Under the pieces are notes generated by a model. It had not been told where the DNA came from, did no database searches, and saw only the letters and a program-made list of their open reading frames with translations. Positions 52,715-61,517 of a stretch of 64,000 nucleotides of DNA are shown here, piece by piece. Position 1 is the first letter of the stretch; every line of letters begins with the position of its first letter. Made by a program: the position numbers and the translations under genes. This DNA is from an uncultured Roseibium sp. (GTDB taxonomy: Bacteria > Pseudomonadota > Alphaproteobacteria > Rhizobiales > Stappiaceae), in assembly GCF_963669205.1 (NCBI RefSeq), contig NZ_OY769915.1, positions 532,001 through 596,000 on the forward strand, given 5' to 3'.

Positions 52715-53080
52715 TAGAGCATTTTCCGACCAATTTGGTTCATTTGATGAGGATATCCAGTTCACTCGGCCAGGCGGGTCACGAAGCGCGATGCGGTGCA
52801 TCGTGCAAGTGGCACAACGCCGCCGATGGGCTGGATATTTTCACCCTTTGTGGAACGCATTCAAGCGACAAACATCAAGATTGGCCGAGCCCTTTTCGCT
52901 CTGGCAGCGTTGGTCCACCCTAGTCACCTGAATCTGAAGTTCGACTCATTTTGCAGCGGGCTTCGAACGAACTTCAAATTTACCGCACTAGTGGTGGGAA
53001 ACACCGCGGCCGACGAACCGTCTCGCCAGCGCGAAAAAGGGCCTCGGTCAAATGATCCAAATTGGTCGGAAAATGCTCTA
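52715..53080. mobile_element. MITE-like non-autonomous element, 366 bp, 33-bp terminal inverted repeats
   Basis: Left end 52715-52747 begins TAGAGCATTTTCCGACCAAT; right end 53048-53080 ends ATTGGTCGGAAAATGCTCTA. The 33-bp arms match at 32 positions. The arms start and end with TA, as would a TA target duplication of IS630/Tc1-type elements. Inside is a second inverted structure (52920-52991: CTAGT...ACTAG flanking TGAAGTTCG...CGAACTTCA). No open reading frame with protein-like features. It fills the gap between the secreted-protein gene and the xerC stop codon. Confidence 0.65.
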
Positions 53081-53082
53081 GC

Positions 53083-54051
53083 TCACTTCGTGCCGTTGCG
53101 CGGATGCGCCCGGTCATAGGCAGCCAGCAGATGCGCGCTGTCAATCTCGGTGTAGATCTGCGTGGACGCGAGGCTGGCGTGTCCGAGAAGCTCCTGGATT
53201 GTCCTGAGATCGCCGCCTCCGGCGAGCAGATGCGTGGCGAAGGAATGTCTGAGGGCGTGCGGCGTCGCGGTGTCCGGCAATCCGAGCGCCCCGCGCAGCT
53301 TTGCCATGGCCAGCTGGATCAGGCGCGGGTTCAGAGGACCGCCGCGTGCGCCGAGGAAAAGAGGGCCGTCCGCCTCGATGGCGAAAGGACACAGCTTGAC
53401 ATAGTGCGCGACCGCGTCGCAGACCGCCGGAAGGATCGGCACGATGCGTTCCTTGCGGCCCTTGCCGACGATGCGCATGGTCTTCGTGCCCGGCACCGGC
53501 GCCATCTTGCCCGTCAGGGATAGCGCCTCGGATATCCGGAGGCCACAGCCGTAGAGAAGCGTCAGCACGGCGGCATTGCGCGCTTCTATCCAGGGGGCTG
53601 TCTCCAGGGAGAGCTCACCGCTGGTGACATCGATGGCATCGCGCGAGGAAACCGGTTTGGGCAGGGACCGCGCCTGCCGCGGTGGCCGGACGGCGTCGGA
53701 CGCCGCCGCGTTCACGTCTCCGCGCCGTTCCAGGTATTTCAGGAAGGACCGTATCCCGGCAAGGCCCCTGGCCAGTGACCGGCTCTTGACGCCCTGCCTG
53801 CGCCGTAACGCCAAAAACCCCCTGAAGTCGGCGGGCCGCAGGGCGGCGACATCCTTCAATGAGGGCGCTCCGCCGAGATGTTCCGTCAGGAAACGGAGGA
53901 ACTGCCGCAGATCGCGTTCATAGGCGACCAGCGTCTTGTCGGAAAGCCGGCGTTCATCGGACAGGTGATCGAGCCAGAGCCCGATCCGGTTGTTGAGATC
54001 CGGCTTCGCGGTGACCAGCAGGTCGGACAGGTCGGGTGCGGTCGTGCTCAT
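53083..54051 (-). CDS. xerC: Tyrosine recombinase XerC
   Basis: Resolves chromosome dimers at dif together with XerD. 322 residues. N-terminal SAM-like core-binding domain with LSDKTLVAYERDLRQFLRFL. The catalytic domain has all five positions: Arg in GCGLRISEAL, Lys in VGKGRKERIVP, HxxR in HALRHSFATHLL, His in ELLGHASLAST and Tyr in TQIYTEID. XerC rather than XerD is suggested by overall length, and the assignment between the two is moderately sure. Divergent from the sterol desaturase gene. Confidence 0.9.
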   Translation of the reverse strand: MSTTAPDLSDLLVTAKPDLNNRIGLWLDHLSDERRLSDKTLVAYERDLRQFLRFLTEHLGGAPSLKDVAALRPADFRGFLALRRRQGVKSRSLARGLAGIRSFLKYLERRGDVNAAASDAVRPPRQARSLPKPVSSRDAIDVTSGELSLETAPWIEARNAAVLTLLYGCGLRISEALSLTGKMAPVPGTKTMRIVGKGRKERIVPILPAVCDAVAHYVKLCPFAIEADGPLFLGARGGPLNPRLIQLAMAKLRGALGLPDTATPHALRHSFATHLLAGGGDLRTIQELLGHASLASTQIYTEIDSAHLLAAYDRAHPRNGTK

Positions 54052-54174
54052 GGCTTGATTTTAGGCCCGTTTGCGTTCGGATTGGTTAATGCGCGGCATT
54101 GAATTTACCCGCGATTAAGTCCGCTCCCCTTAGATAGGCCAAATTGGGTTTTCGAATGCGCAGGTGAGCGAAAC

Positions 54175-55080
54175 GTGGACTTTGCTGCACGGATTTACGA
54201 GCTTCTTCAGCTTCTGGTGACCAGCCGGGTCTACAGCGCCACGTTTCTGGCCGCTGCCGGTTTTGCATTCGCCGTGCTGCTGTTCGATCTGCATCGGCGC
54301 GGATACCGGTTGAACTGGCCCGGCAGGCTTGTCCGCAGCGTTGGCGCCAATATCGGTTTCTGGGGGGTCAACCTGTTGTTTGCGCCGATCGTTTTTCTGA
54401 CGGCCGGTCACATCAAGCAGGGATACGCGTTGCTCGGCATTCCGAGCGTCGACGAAACCTTTTGGTCCGGGGTGCCCTGGTGGGTGCTGGTTCCGTTTGC
54501 CGCGCTTTGCTACGATTTCGCCGACTACTGGAACCACCGCATCCTGCATCACCGCTGGCTCTGGCCGATCCATGCGATCCATCATTCCGACCCGGACCTG
54601 AATGTTCTGACGAGCTACCGGATCCACTTTCTGGAATCGCTGGTCATGACCACGTCCTACATCCTGCTCCTGAGCTGGCTCGGTTTCCCGACCGATGTGA
54701 TGGGATACGGCGCGATCCTTCTGACGCTGCACAACATGTATGTCCATATCAACGTGGACTGGGGCCACGGCCCGTTCAGATACGTGCTGGCTTCGCCGCG
54801 CATGCATCAGTGGCACCATGCCGACCTCCCCGAGGCCTACGGCAAGAACCTGGCAAATGTCTTTCCGGTCTTCGACCTCCTCTTCGGCACCTACTACGTT
54901 CCGGGACCGTGCAAGGAGCCTTTCGGTGTCCAGGATGTTCCGCAGAATGACGTCGTCAAGCTGGTGTTCTATCCCTTCGTGGAATGGACGCGGCAGGCGA
55001 AATCGGCGATCCGCGCGATCAGGCCGGCACAAAAGCGCGGCGAGCAGATTTCTCCACAGGAACGAGAAGCCTTCAAATAG
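54175..55080 (+). CDS. Sterol desaturase/fatty acid hydroxylase superfamily protein
   Basis: 301-residue membrane di-iron enzyme. Several helices at the N-terminus (ATFLAAAGFAFAVLLF), then the eight-histidine cluster: NHRILHH, HAIHHSD, HNMYVHINVDWGH and HQWHHAD. Such enzymes hydroxylate or desaturate sterols, fatty acids or carotenoids; the bacterial substrate here is unknown. GTG start at 54175. Monocistronic. Confidence 0.88.
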   Translation: MDFAARIYELLQLLVTSRVYSATFLAAAGFAFAVLLFDLHRRGYRLNWPGRLVRSVGANIGFWGVNLLFAPIVFLTAGHIKQGYALLGIPSVDETFWSGVPWWVLVPFAALCYDFADYWNHRILHHRWLWPIHAIHHSDPDLNVLTSYRIHFLESLVMTTSYILLLSWLGFPTDVMGYGAILLTLHNMYVHINVDWGHGPFRYVLASPRMHQWHHADLPEAYGKNLANVFPVFDLLFGTYYVPGPCKEPFGVQDVPQNDVVKLVFYPFVEWTRQAKSAIRAIRPAQKRGEQISPQEREAFK

Positions 55081-55116
55081 GCACGCAACGTGAAATGCGC
55101 CCCGGATCCGCGCGCC

Positions 55117-55761
55117 TCACAATGTCCGAAAGCTCACCGCGACGGCGATATCCGCCGAATGATCGTGGCCTTCCTTTGAGTACATGCGGATTTCCCGGAC
55201 CTCGGGGTTCGTGATCCGCCCGTCATTCGCCAGTCCGGCCAGCGCGGCATCGAAACCGTGATCGCCGTAATGCGCCCGGTTGACGCCGATCACGAAGAGC
55301 GCGCTGCGGCGCGCGATCGACAGCAGGCTCACCAGAACATCCGGACCGAGATGTCCGTGCGTGAAAGTGCCGGACGAAAGGACCGCGCCATACGCATTGC
55401 TGATGGGTGCGAGATCGCCGGTCAGGTCGATTTCGAAGGTCCGCCCGTAGAGCGCCTTCGCCGTTGCGTGTTCCAGCATCTCCGCGGAAATGTCCATCCC
55501 GTCGACAAGGGCGGCCGGCAGGCCGAGCGCTTCGGCGACCAGACCGGTGCCGCAGCCTATGTCCGCGACGGGAACATCGTCAGGCCCGGCCTTTTCCGCA
55601 TAGATCCTGGCGATCATTTCCGGGTAAACGAACCCGAGCGCCTCGGCGAAATCGCCGTCATATGTGTCGGCGAATTCACGGTAATAGGCCTTGTTGTCTT
55701 CCGGCGTGGAAAGCTTGTAGGCGTTTTCCAGAAGCGCCTTGCCTTTGTCGTCTTCCGCCAC
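55117..55761 (-). CDS. SAM-dependent methyltransferase, Williams-Beuren-type
   Basis: 214 residues. Motif I VADIGCGTGLVAEALG and acidic strand VDGMDISAEMLEHA are clear. The N-terminal YREFADTYDGDFAEALGFVYP is typical of a methyltransferase group resembling WBSCR27/METTL27. Substrate unknown. GTG start preceded by GGAG. Convergent with the sterol desaturase gene and 156 bp downstream of the fsa gene. Confidence 0.85.
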   Translation of the reverse strand: MAEDDKGKALLENAYKLSTPEDNKAYYREFADTYDGDFAEALGFVYPEMIARIYAEKAGPDDVPVADIGCGTGLVAEALGLPAALVDGMDISAEMLEHATAKALYGRTFEIDLTGDLAPISNAYGAVLSSGTFTHGHLGPDVLVSLLSIARRSALFVIGVNRAHYGDHGFDAALAGLANDGRITNPEVREIRMYSKEGHDHSADIAVAVSFRTL

Positions 55762-55870
55762 GAGGCTGCTCCGTTTTACCAGGATGTCCGAGAGATCCAG
55801 TCAAAGCGTATGTGCGATGTTTGATGCGATCAAGGTGTGCGGCGGGGTCATATGGCCATCGAGCCAACAA

Positions 55871-55893
55871 AAACGGCCCGGAAACCGGGCCGT
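55871..55893 (-). terminator. Rho-independent terminator of the aldolase gene
   Basis: On the minus strand: ACGGCCCGG-TTT-CCGGGCCGT followed by TTTTG. Perfect 9-bp stem, 25 bp after the stop of the fructose-6-phosphate aldolase gene. Confidence 0.88.
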
Positions 55894-55917
55894 CGAAAAG
55901 ATAGACTGTTACAGGCG

Positions 55918-56571
55918 TCAGAGGATGCTCTGGCCCGTCTTGGCCCAGTCGGCCAGGAACGCGTCGAGACCCTTGTCCGTCAGCGGGTGCTTGATCAGGC
56001 TCTTCAGCGTTGCCGGCGGAACGGTGGCGACATCCGCTCCGATGATCGCGCATTCCTTGACGTGGTTGGGTGTGCGGATGGAGGCGGCCAGGATTTCCGT
56101 ATCGAAGCCGTAATTGTCGTAGATCACGCGGATTTCGCGGATCAGCTCCAGCCCGTCGATGTTCATGTCGTCCAGCCGGCCGATGAACGGCGAGATGTAG
56201 GTGGCACCGGCCTTGGCGGCGAGCAGCGCCTGGTTCGCCGAAAAACACAGCGTGACGTTGGTCTTGGTGCCTTCCTCGGTCAGCTGCTTGCAGGCTTTCA
56301 GCCCGTCGAAGGTCAGCGGCAGCTTGATGACGACATTGTCGGCGATCGCGCGCAGGACATGCGCTTCCCTGATCATCTGGTCGAACTCGGTCGCGGCAAC
56401 CTCCGCGGAGACATCGCCGCCGGTGATCCCGCAGATCTCGGCAATCACTTCCTTGAAGTCGCGGCCCGACTTGGCAATGAGCGAGGGATTGGTCGTCACG
56501 CCGTCGAGAAGGCCCGTGGATTCAAGTTCCTTGATGACGGCGGTGTCGGCCGTGTCGACGAAAAATTTCAT
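55918..56571 (-). CDS. fsa: Fructose-6-phosphate aldolase/transaldolase, small type
   Basis: 217 residues, the length of the Fsa/TalC/MipB subfamily rather than classical transaldolase. N-terminal MKFFVDTADTAVIKEL and GVTTNPSLIAKSG are typical. The Schiff-base lysine is in VVIKLPLTFDGL, and the C-terminal PATLKSLIKHPLTDKGL is conserved. Either fructose-6-phosphate cleavage or transaldolase activity is possible. Divergent from priA. Confidence 0.92.
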   Translation of the reverse strand: MKFFVDTADTAVIKELESTGLLDGVTTNPSLIAKSGRDFKEVIAEICGITGGDVSAEVAATEFDQMIREAHVLRAIADNVVIKLPLTFDGLKACKQLTEEGTKTNVTLCFSANQALLAAKAGATYISPFIGRLDDMNIDGLELIREIRVIYDNYGFDTEILAASIRTPNHVKECAIIGADVATVPPATLKSLIKHPLTDKGLDAFLADWAKTGQSIL

Positions 56572-56848
56572 GTCTGGTAGCTCCCTGTGAAGCGCCGGTG
56601 CGGTCGCCGGAGTGGCTCGCCTGCGGATCCCGCAAAGCGGTTTGCGTAATCGGTCGCGCTTTCTTTACCCTAGGATGATGACAAGAAGAACCCCTGATTC
56701 TCCGGTGGAAGAAATTTTTGTGGTACGTACCTCAAAAAAATCAGGCCTTGATCCCGGCCCGTTCTGGCGCAAACGTTTGCGACTGCCCCCGTTGGTGAGG
56801 CGCCTGCGGGTGTCAGCCCGACCCGACAAGTTGCGGACCTGAATTCTC

Positions 56849-59044
56849 GTGCTGTTTGACGATCCAGAATTTGAGGAGACGATTGCCAGCGTCCTCGTGC
56901 CGGTCGCGGTCCCGACGGCCTATACCTACAAGGTGCCGCCCGGAAAGTCGGTTGTTCCCGGAACGATCGTCAAGGTTCCGCTCGGGCCGCGCGAAGTCAT
57001 CGGCGCGGTCTGGGACGGGGAGCCGGATGCGGCGATCAATCCGAAGAAGCTGAAAAGCATCACCCGCGTCTATGACACCACGCCACCGCTCGATGCGGAT
57101 CTGCGCCGGTTTGTCGACTGGGTGGCGAACTGGACCCTCGGTGCGCCCGGTATGGTCTTGCGCATGGTGCTGCGCTCCGAAGAAGCGCTGGAACCGGAAG
57201 CGCCGGTGCCGGGCGTGCGCCGGATCGAAGGTGCCGAACCGGACCGGCAGACCGCCGCCCGCAGGCGCGTTCTCGGGACGATGGAAGACGGTTTTGCCTG
57301 GACAAAGAGCGGCCTTGCCCATGCCGCCGGCGTGTCGCCCTCGGTCATCGACGGCCTGATCCAGCAGAACGTGCTCGAAGTGGTCTCCATGCCGGCCGCC
57401 CCGCCGCCGCCAAGGCCACAGCTCGACTTCGCCCAGAAGCAGCTGACGAAGGCTCAGACGGCCGCAGCCGAGGGCCTGATCGCCGGCTTCGACAAGGGCG
57501 CCGGCGTGTCGCTGATCGACGGCGTCACCGGCTCCGGCAAGACGGAGGTCTATTTCGAGGCGATCGCGGAGGCGATGCGCCGCGACCGACAGGCCCTCGT
57601 GCTCCTGCCGGAAATCGCCTTGACGGAACAGTTCCTGCGCCGGTTCGAACAGCGCTTCGGTGTCTACCCCGCCGAATGGCATTCGGAGATCACGCCGAAA
57701 AACCGCGCGCGGGTCTGGCGCGGCGTTGCCTCCGGTGACATCCGGGTGGTGATCGGCGCGCGTTCGTCGCTGTTTCTGCCGTTTCGTGAGCTGGGCCTCA
57801 TTATCGTGGACGAGGAACACGATGCCGCTTTCAAGCAGGATGACCGGGTGCCCTACAGCGCCAGGGACATGGCCGTCGTACGCGGACACATATCCGGATT
57901 TCCCGTTGTGCTCGCCTCCGCAACGCCCTCGGTGGAAAGCCGCGTTAACGCCGATTCGGGCCGCTACACGCTTTATGAACTCCCCGAACGGGCGTCCGGG
58001 GCGGCGCTTCCGGACCTCAAGGCCATCGACATGCGGCTTGACGGTCCCGAGCGCGGCAGGTGGCTGGCGCCGCAGCTGGTTCATGCGATCAAGGACACGT
58101 TTGCCGCCGGTGACCAGTCGCTTCTGTTTCTCAACAGGCGCGGATACGCGCCTCTGACGTTATGCCGCACCTGCGGTCATCGCTTTCAGTGTGCCCATTG
58201 CAGCGCCTGGCTGGTCGAGCACCGGTTTCAGAAGAAACTTGTCTGCCACCACTGCGGTCACACCGAGCCGGTGCCGCAAAGCTGTCCCTCCTGCGGCCAG
58301 GCGGACAGCCTCGTTGCCTGCGGCCCGGGTGTCGAACGCATCGCCGAGGAGGTCTCCGATCTTTTCCCGCAGGCGCGCACGCTGGTCCTGTCCTCGGACC
58401 TGGCTGGCGGACCGGAGCGGCTGAAGCGGGAGATGAAACTCGTGGAAGAAGGCGAGGCCGACATTGTCATCGGCACCCAGCTCGTCGCCAAGGGCCACAA
58501 TTTCCCCAAGATGAAGCTCGTCGGGGTCATCGATGCCGATCTCGGCCTGGCGCACGGAGACCCGCGTGCCGCCGAAAAGACCTTCCAGCTGCTGGCGCAG
58601 GTCACCGGCCGGGCGGGCCGCATGACCGGCGGCGGCGTCGGGCTGCTTCAGACCTATAATGCCGAGCACCCGGTCATCAGGGCGCTCTACGGCGGCGACA
58701 CGGCCGCCTTCTACAAGGCGGAGATCGAGTCCCGGCGCGTCTCCGGCCTGCCGCCGTTCGGCCGGCTGGCGGCCATTGTCGTCTCGGGGCCGGACAAGGG
58801 GTTCGCGGAAGGCTATGCGCGCGCGCTCGCGCGGTCGGCTCCGCCCGATGAGGCCGTCAGTCTTCTGGGGCCTGCGGAAGCCGCTCTGGCGATGGTACGC
58901 GGCCGCCACCGCTACCGTCTGCTGACCATGGCGCCGCGCCAGTTCGACCTGCAATCCTATCTGCGGCGATGGCTCGCCGCTGGGCCGAAGCCGACAAAGG
59001 GACTGCGCGTCCAGGTGGATATCGATCCGCAGCATTTCCTGTGA
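56849..59044 (+). CDS. priA: Primosomal protein N' (replication restart helicase)
   Basis: Reloads the replisome at collapsed forks. 731 residues. N-terminal DNA-binding domain from VLVPVAVPTAYTYKVPPG; Walker A GVTGSGKTEVYFE; DEEH box IIVDEEHDAAFKQ. The zinc module is complete: CRTCGHRFQCAHC, CHHCGH, CPSCGQ. Motif VI is QVTGRAGR. GTG start. Lies upstream of the ATP synthase genes, a common alphaproteobacterial order. Confidence 0.95.
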   Translation: MLFDDPEFEETIASVLVPVAVPTAYTYKVPPGKSVVPGTIVKVPLGPREVIGAVWDGEPDAAINPKKLKSITRVYDTTPPLDADLRRFVDWVANWTLGAPGMVLRMVLRSEEALEPEAPVPGVRRIEGAEPDRQTAARRRVLGTMEDGFAWTKSGLAHAAGVSPSVIDGLIQQNVLEVVSMPAAPPPPRPQLDFAQKQLTKAQTAAAEGLIAGFDKGAGVSLIDGVTGSGKTEVYFEAIAEAMRRDRQALVLLPEIALTEQFLRRFEQRFGVYPAEWHSEITPKNRARVWRGVASGDIRVVIGARSSLFLPFRELGLIIVDEEHDAAFKQDDRVPYSARDMAVVRGHISGFPVVLASATPSVESRVNADSGRYTLYELPERASGAALPDLKAIDMRLDGPERGRWLAPQLVHAIKDTFAAGDQSLLFLNRRGYAPLTLCRTCGHRFQCAHCSAWLVEHRFQKKLVCHHCGHTEPVPQSCPSCGQADSLVACGPGVERIAEEVSDLFPQARTLVLSSDLAGGPERLKREMKLVEEGEADIVIGTQLVAKGHNFPKMKLVGVIDADLGLAHGDPRAAEKTFQLLAQVTGRAGRMTGGGVGLLQTYNAEHPVIRALYGGDTAAFYKAEIESRRVSGLPPFGRLAAIVVSGPDKGFAEGYARALARSAPPDEAVSLLGPAEAALAMVRGRHRYRLLTMAPRQFDLQSYLRRWLAAGPKPTKGLRVQVDIDPQHFL

Positions 59045-59394
59045 CCGGCGCGATATCGGGCTGATCCGGACAGGTCTTTGCGGCAGGCCGGCAAGGCGGT
59101 GCCGTGCGCCGTCTGCACCCGCTGGATTTGAGCCGCATTCAACCAAAGTTCGATGACCCGGGGGCGCCGCGCGGAGAACTTTTTTCCGCCCCGCGGTAAA
59201 AAACACCGAAGATTCGGTAAAAACAGTCTTTTGGCGAAGTTGCACACTGACAAACCCTGTGCTAATTGAGGCGCGGCTTTGGGGGAACGGTTTAACCGTC
59301 ACACCTTCTGACCTCGAAATCTTTCATTATTTTCAATGCCTTGTGAGCGCTAGCCGCTTGGCGGGCTTGAAAAACGTCAGAGAGCACGGACCTG
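59045..59394. other. 350-bp regulatory spacer before the ATP synthase genes
   Basis: No gene. It holds a GC-rich hairpin at about 59167-59197 (CCGCG...CGCGG with a T-rich loop, possible priA terminator), a pair of CGGTAAAAA direct repeats flanking ACCGAAGATTCGGT (59205-59218), the promoter listed separately, and the palindrome ACGGTT-T-AACCGT (59287-59299). Confidence 0.55.
59240..59268 (+). promoter_or_regulatory. Candidate sigma-70-type promoter of the atp operon
   Basis: TTGCAC (59240-59245) and TAATTG (59263-59268) with a 17-bp spacer. Start point expected near 59275, which puts the ACGGTT-T-AACCGT palindrome (59287-59299) in the early leader, ~95 bp before the atpH start. Confidence 0.4.
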
Positions 59395-59955
59395 GTGACT
59401 GACAACGTATCTCTCGTATCCGGCGTGGCACAGCGTTATGCGTCCGCCCTTCTCGACCTCGCGGAGGGTGACGGCGTTACGGCTGACGTGGAACGGGATC
59501 TGACCGCTTTTGAAGGCATGCTTGCCGAAAGCGAAGATCTCGATCGTCTCGTGAAGAGCCCGGCATTCAGTGCTGAAGAGCAGCTTGCGGCGCTCACGGC
59601 ACTTCTCGACAAGGCGGGCATCTCCGGCCTTGCCGCAAATTTCGTGAAGCTGGCCGCCCGCAACAGGCGCCTCTTCGTTCTTCCCGACATGATCAAGTCT
59701 TTCCGCGCCCTGCTTGCGGAAATGCGCGGCGAAGAGACTGCTGAAGTCACATCTGCAGCAGCCCTGTCCGACGAACATGTCGCCGCCCTCAAGGAAGCCC
59801 TGTCGGCTTCCACGGGCAAAACCGTAAATCTCGCAGCGAAAGTTGATCCTGCTCTGATCGGTGGCCTTGTGGTCAAGGTCGGATCCCGCATGATTGACAC
59901 CTCCCTGCGTACCAAGCTCAATTCACTCAAGTTCGCGATGAAAGAGGTCGGCTGA
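59395..59955 (+). CDS. atpH: ATP synthase F1 delta subunit
   Basis: 186 residues, part of the peripheral stalk. N-terminal VAQRYASALLDLAE and central LAALLDKAGISGLAANFVKL are typical, with C-terminal LIGGLVVKVGSRMIDTSLRTKL. GTG start. The last base of its stop overlaps the atpA start (ATGA-type junction at 59955). Confidence 0.95.
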   Translation: MTDNVSLVSGVAQRYASALLDLAEGDGVTADVERDLTAFEGMLAESEDLDRLVKSPAFSAEEQLAALTALLDKAGISGLAANFVKLAARNRRLFVLPDMIKSFRALLAEMRGEETAEVTSAAALSDEHVAALKEALSASTGKTVNLAAKVDPALIGGLVVKVGSRMIDTSLRTKLNSLKFAMKEVG

Positions 59956-61484
59956 TGGATATTCGGGCCGCGGAAATTTCCGCAATCCTCAAGGATCAGA
60001 TCAAGAGCTTTGGCCAGGAAGCCGAAGTTTCTGAAGTTGGTCAGGTGCTCTCCGTCGGTGACGGTATCGCCCGTGTTTATGGTCTGGACAAGGTTCAGGC
60101 CGGTGAAATGGTCGAGTTTCCAGGTGGCATCAAGGGCATGGCCCTGAACCTGGAATCGGACAATGTCGGCGTCGTTCTGTTTGGTTCCGACCGTGACATC
60201 AAGGAAGGCGACACCGTCAAGCGGACCGGCGCCATCGTGGAAGTCCCGGTCGGCAAGGGCCTGCTCGGACGCGTTGTCGACCCGCTCGGCAACCCGATCG
60301 ACGGCAAGGGCCCGATCGAGGCGACCGAAAAGCGCCGCGTGGACGTGAAGGCTCCGGGTATCCTGCCGCGCAAATCCGTGCACGAGCCGATGTCGACGGG
60401 CCTCAAGGCGATCGACGCCCTGATCCCGGTCGGCCGTGGTCAGCGTGAGCTCGTGATCGGCGACCGCCAGACCGGCAAGACCGCCATCATCCTCGACACG
60501 TTCCTGAACCAGAAGCCTCTGCATTCGGGCGATGACGAAGATGCCAAGCTGTACTGCATCTACGTCGCCGTCGGTCAGAAGCGGTCCACCGTTGCCCAGT
60601 TCGTCAAGGTTCTGGAAGACAACGGCGCGCTGGAATACTCCATCGTCATCGCTGCGACGGCATCCGATGCCGCTCCGCTGCAGTTCCTGGCACCGTTTGC
60701 CGGCTGCGCGATGGGCGAGTACTTCCGCGACAACTCCATGCACGCCGTTATCGGTTATGACGATCTGACCAAGCAGGCCGTGGCCTATCGCCAGATGTCC
60801 CTGCTTCTGCGCCGTCCGCCGGGACGTGAAGCGTTCCCGGGTGACGTCTTCTACCTGCACTCCCGCCTTCTGGAGCGCGCTGCGAAGCTCAACGAAGAGC
60901 ATGGCAGCGGTTCGCTGACCGCACTGCCGGTCATTGAAACCCAGGGCAACGACGTGTCCGCGTTCATTCCGACCAACGTGATCTCGATCACCGACGGTCA
61001 GATCTTCCTGGAAACGGATCTGTTCTACCAGGGTATCCGCCCGGCGGTGAACGTCGGTCTGTCGGTGTCCCGCGTGGGCTCTTCCGCACAGATCAAGGCC
61101 ATGAAGCAGGTTGCCGGCCCGATTAAGGGTGAACTTGCGCAGTACCGCGAAATGGCTGCCTTCGCGCAGTTCGGCTCCGACCTCGATGCCACAACGCAGC
61201 GTCTGCTGAACCGTGGCGCACGTCTGACCGAACTCCTCAAGCAGCCGCAGTTCTCGCCACTGAAAACGCAGGAGCAGGTCGCGGTCATCTATGCCGGCGT
61301 GAACGGTTACCTGGACGGCTTCGGTGTCGACCGGGTGAAGGACTTCGAAGAAGGCCTGCTGCTGTTCCTCCGTGGTGAGCATGCGGATCTTCTGGATGCC
61401 ATCTGGGAAAAGAAGGCCCTTGACGACGAACTGACCGGCAAGCTGAAGGCTGCCATCGACGCGTTCGCCAAGAACTTCGCTTAA
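59955..61484 (+). CDS. atpA: ATP synthase F1 alpha subunit
   Basis: 509 residues. Nucleotide-binding, non-catalytic subunit: Walker A GDRQTGKTAIILD, YDDLTKQAVAYRQMSLLLRRP and the alpha signature PAVNVGLSVSRVGSSAQ. N-terminal AAEISAILKDQIKSFG is the delta-binding helix. Full length. Confidence 0.98.
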   Translation: MDIRAAEISAILKDQIKSFGQEAEVSEVGQVLSVGDGIARVYGLDKVQAGEMVEFPGGIKGMALNLESDNVGVVLFGSDRDIKEGDTVKRTGAIVEVPVGKGLLGRVVDPLGNPIDGKGPIEATEKRRVDVKAPGILPRKSVHEPMSTGLKAIDALIPVGRGQRELVIGDRQTGKTAIILDTFLNQKPLHSGDDEDAKLYCIYVAVGQKRSTVAQFVKVLEDNGALEYSIVIAATASDAAPLQFLAPFAGCAMGEYFRDNSMHAVIGYDDLTKQAVAYRQMSLLLRRPPGREAFPGDVFYLHSRLLERAAKLNEEHGSGSLTALPVIETQGNDVSAFIPTNVISITDGQIFLETDLFYQGIRPAVNVGLSVSRVGSSAQIKAMKQVAGPIKGELAQYREMAAFAQFGSDLDATTQRLLNRGARLTELLKQPQFSPLKTQEQVAVIYAGVNGYLDGFGVDRVKDFEEGLLLFLRGEHADLLDAIWEKKALDDELTGKLKAAIDAFAKNFA

Positions 61485-61517
61485 GACGACACGCCGGGAT
61501 AAGGAGCAGGGGCGGCC

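Noticed and set aside
59436..61382. Open reading frame of 648 codons on the minus strand opposite atpH-atpA
   Set aside because: Antisense shadow of conserved ATP synthase genes; the translation lacks any recognisable domain.
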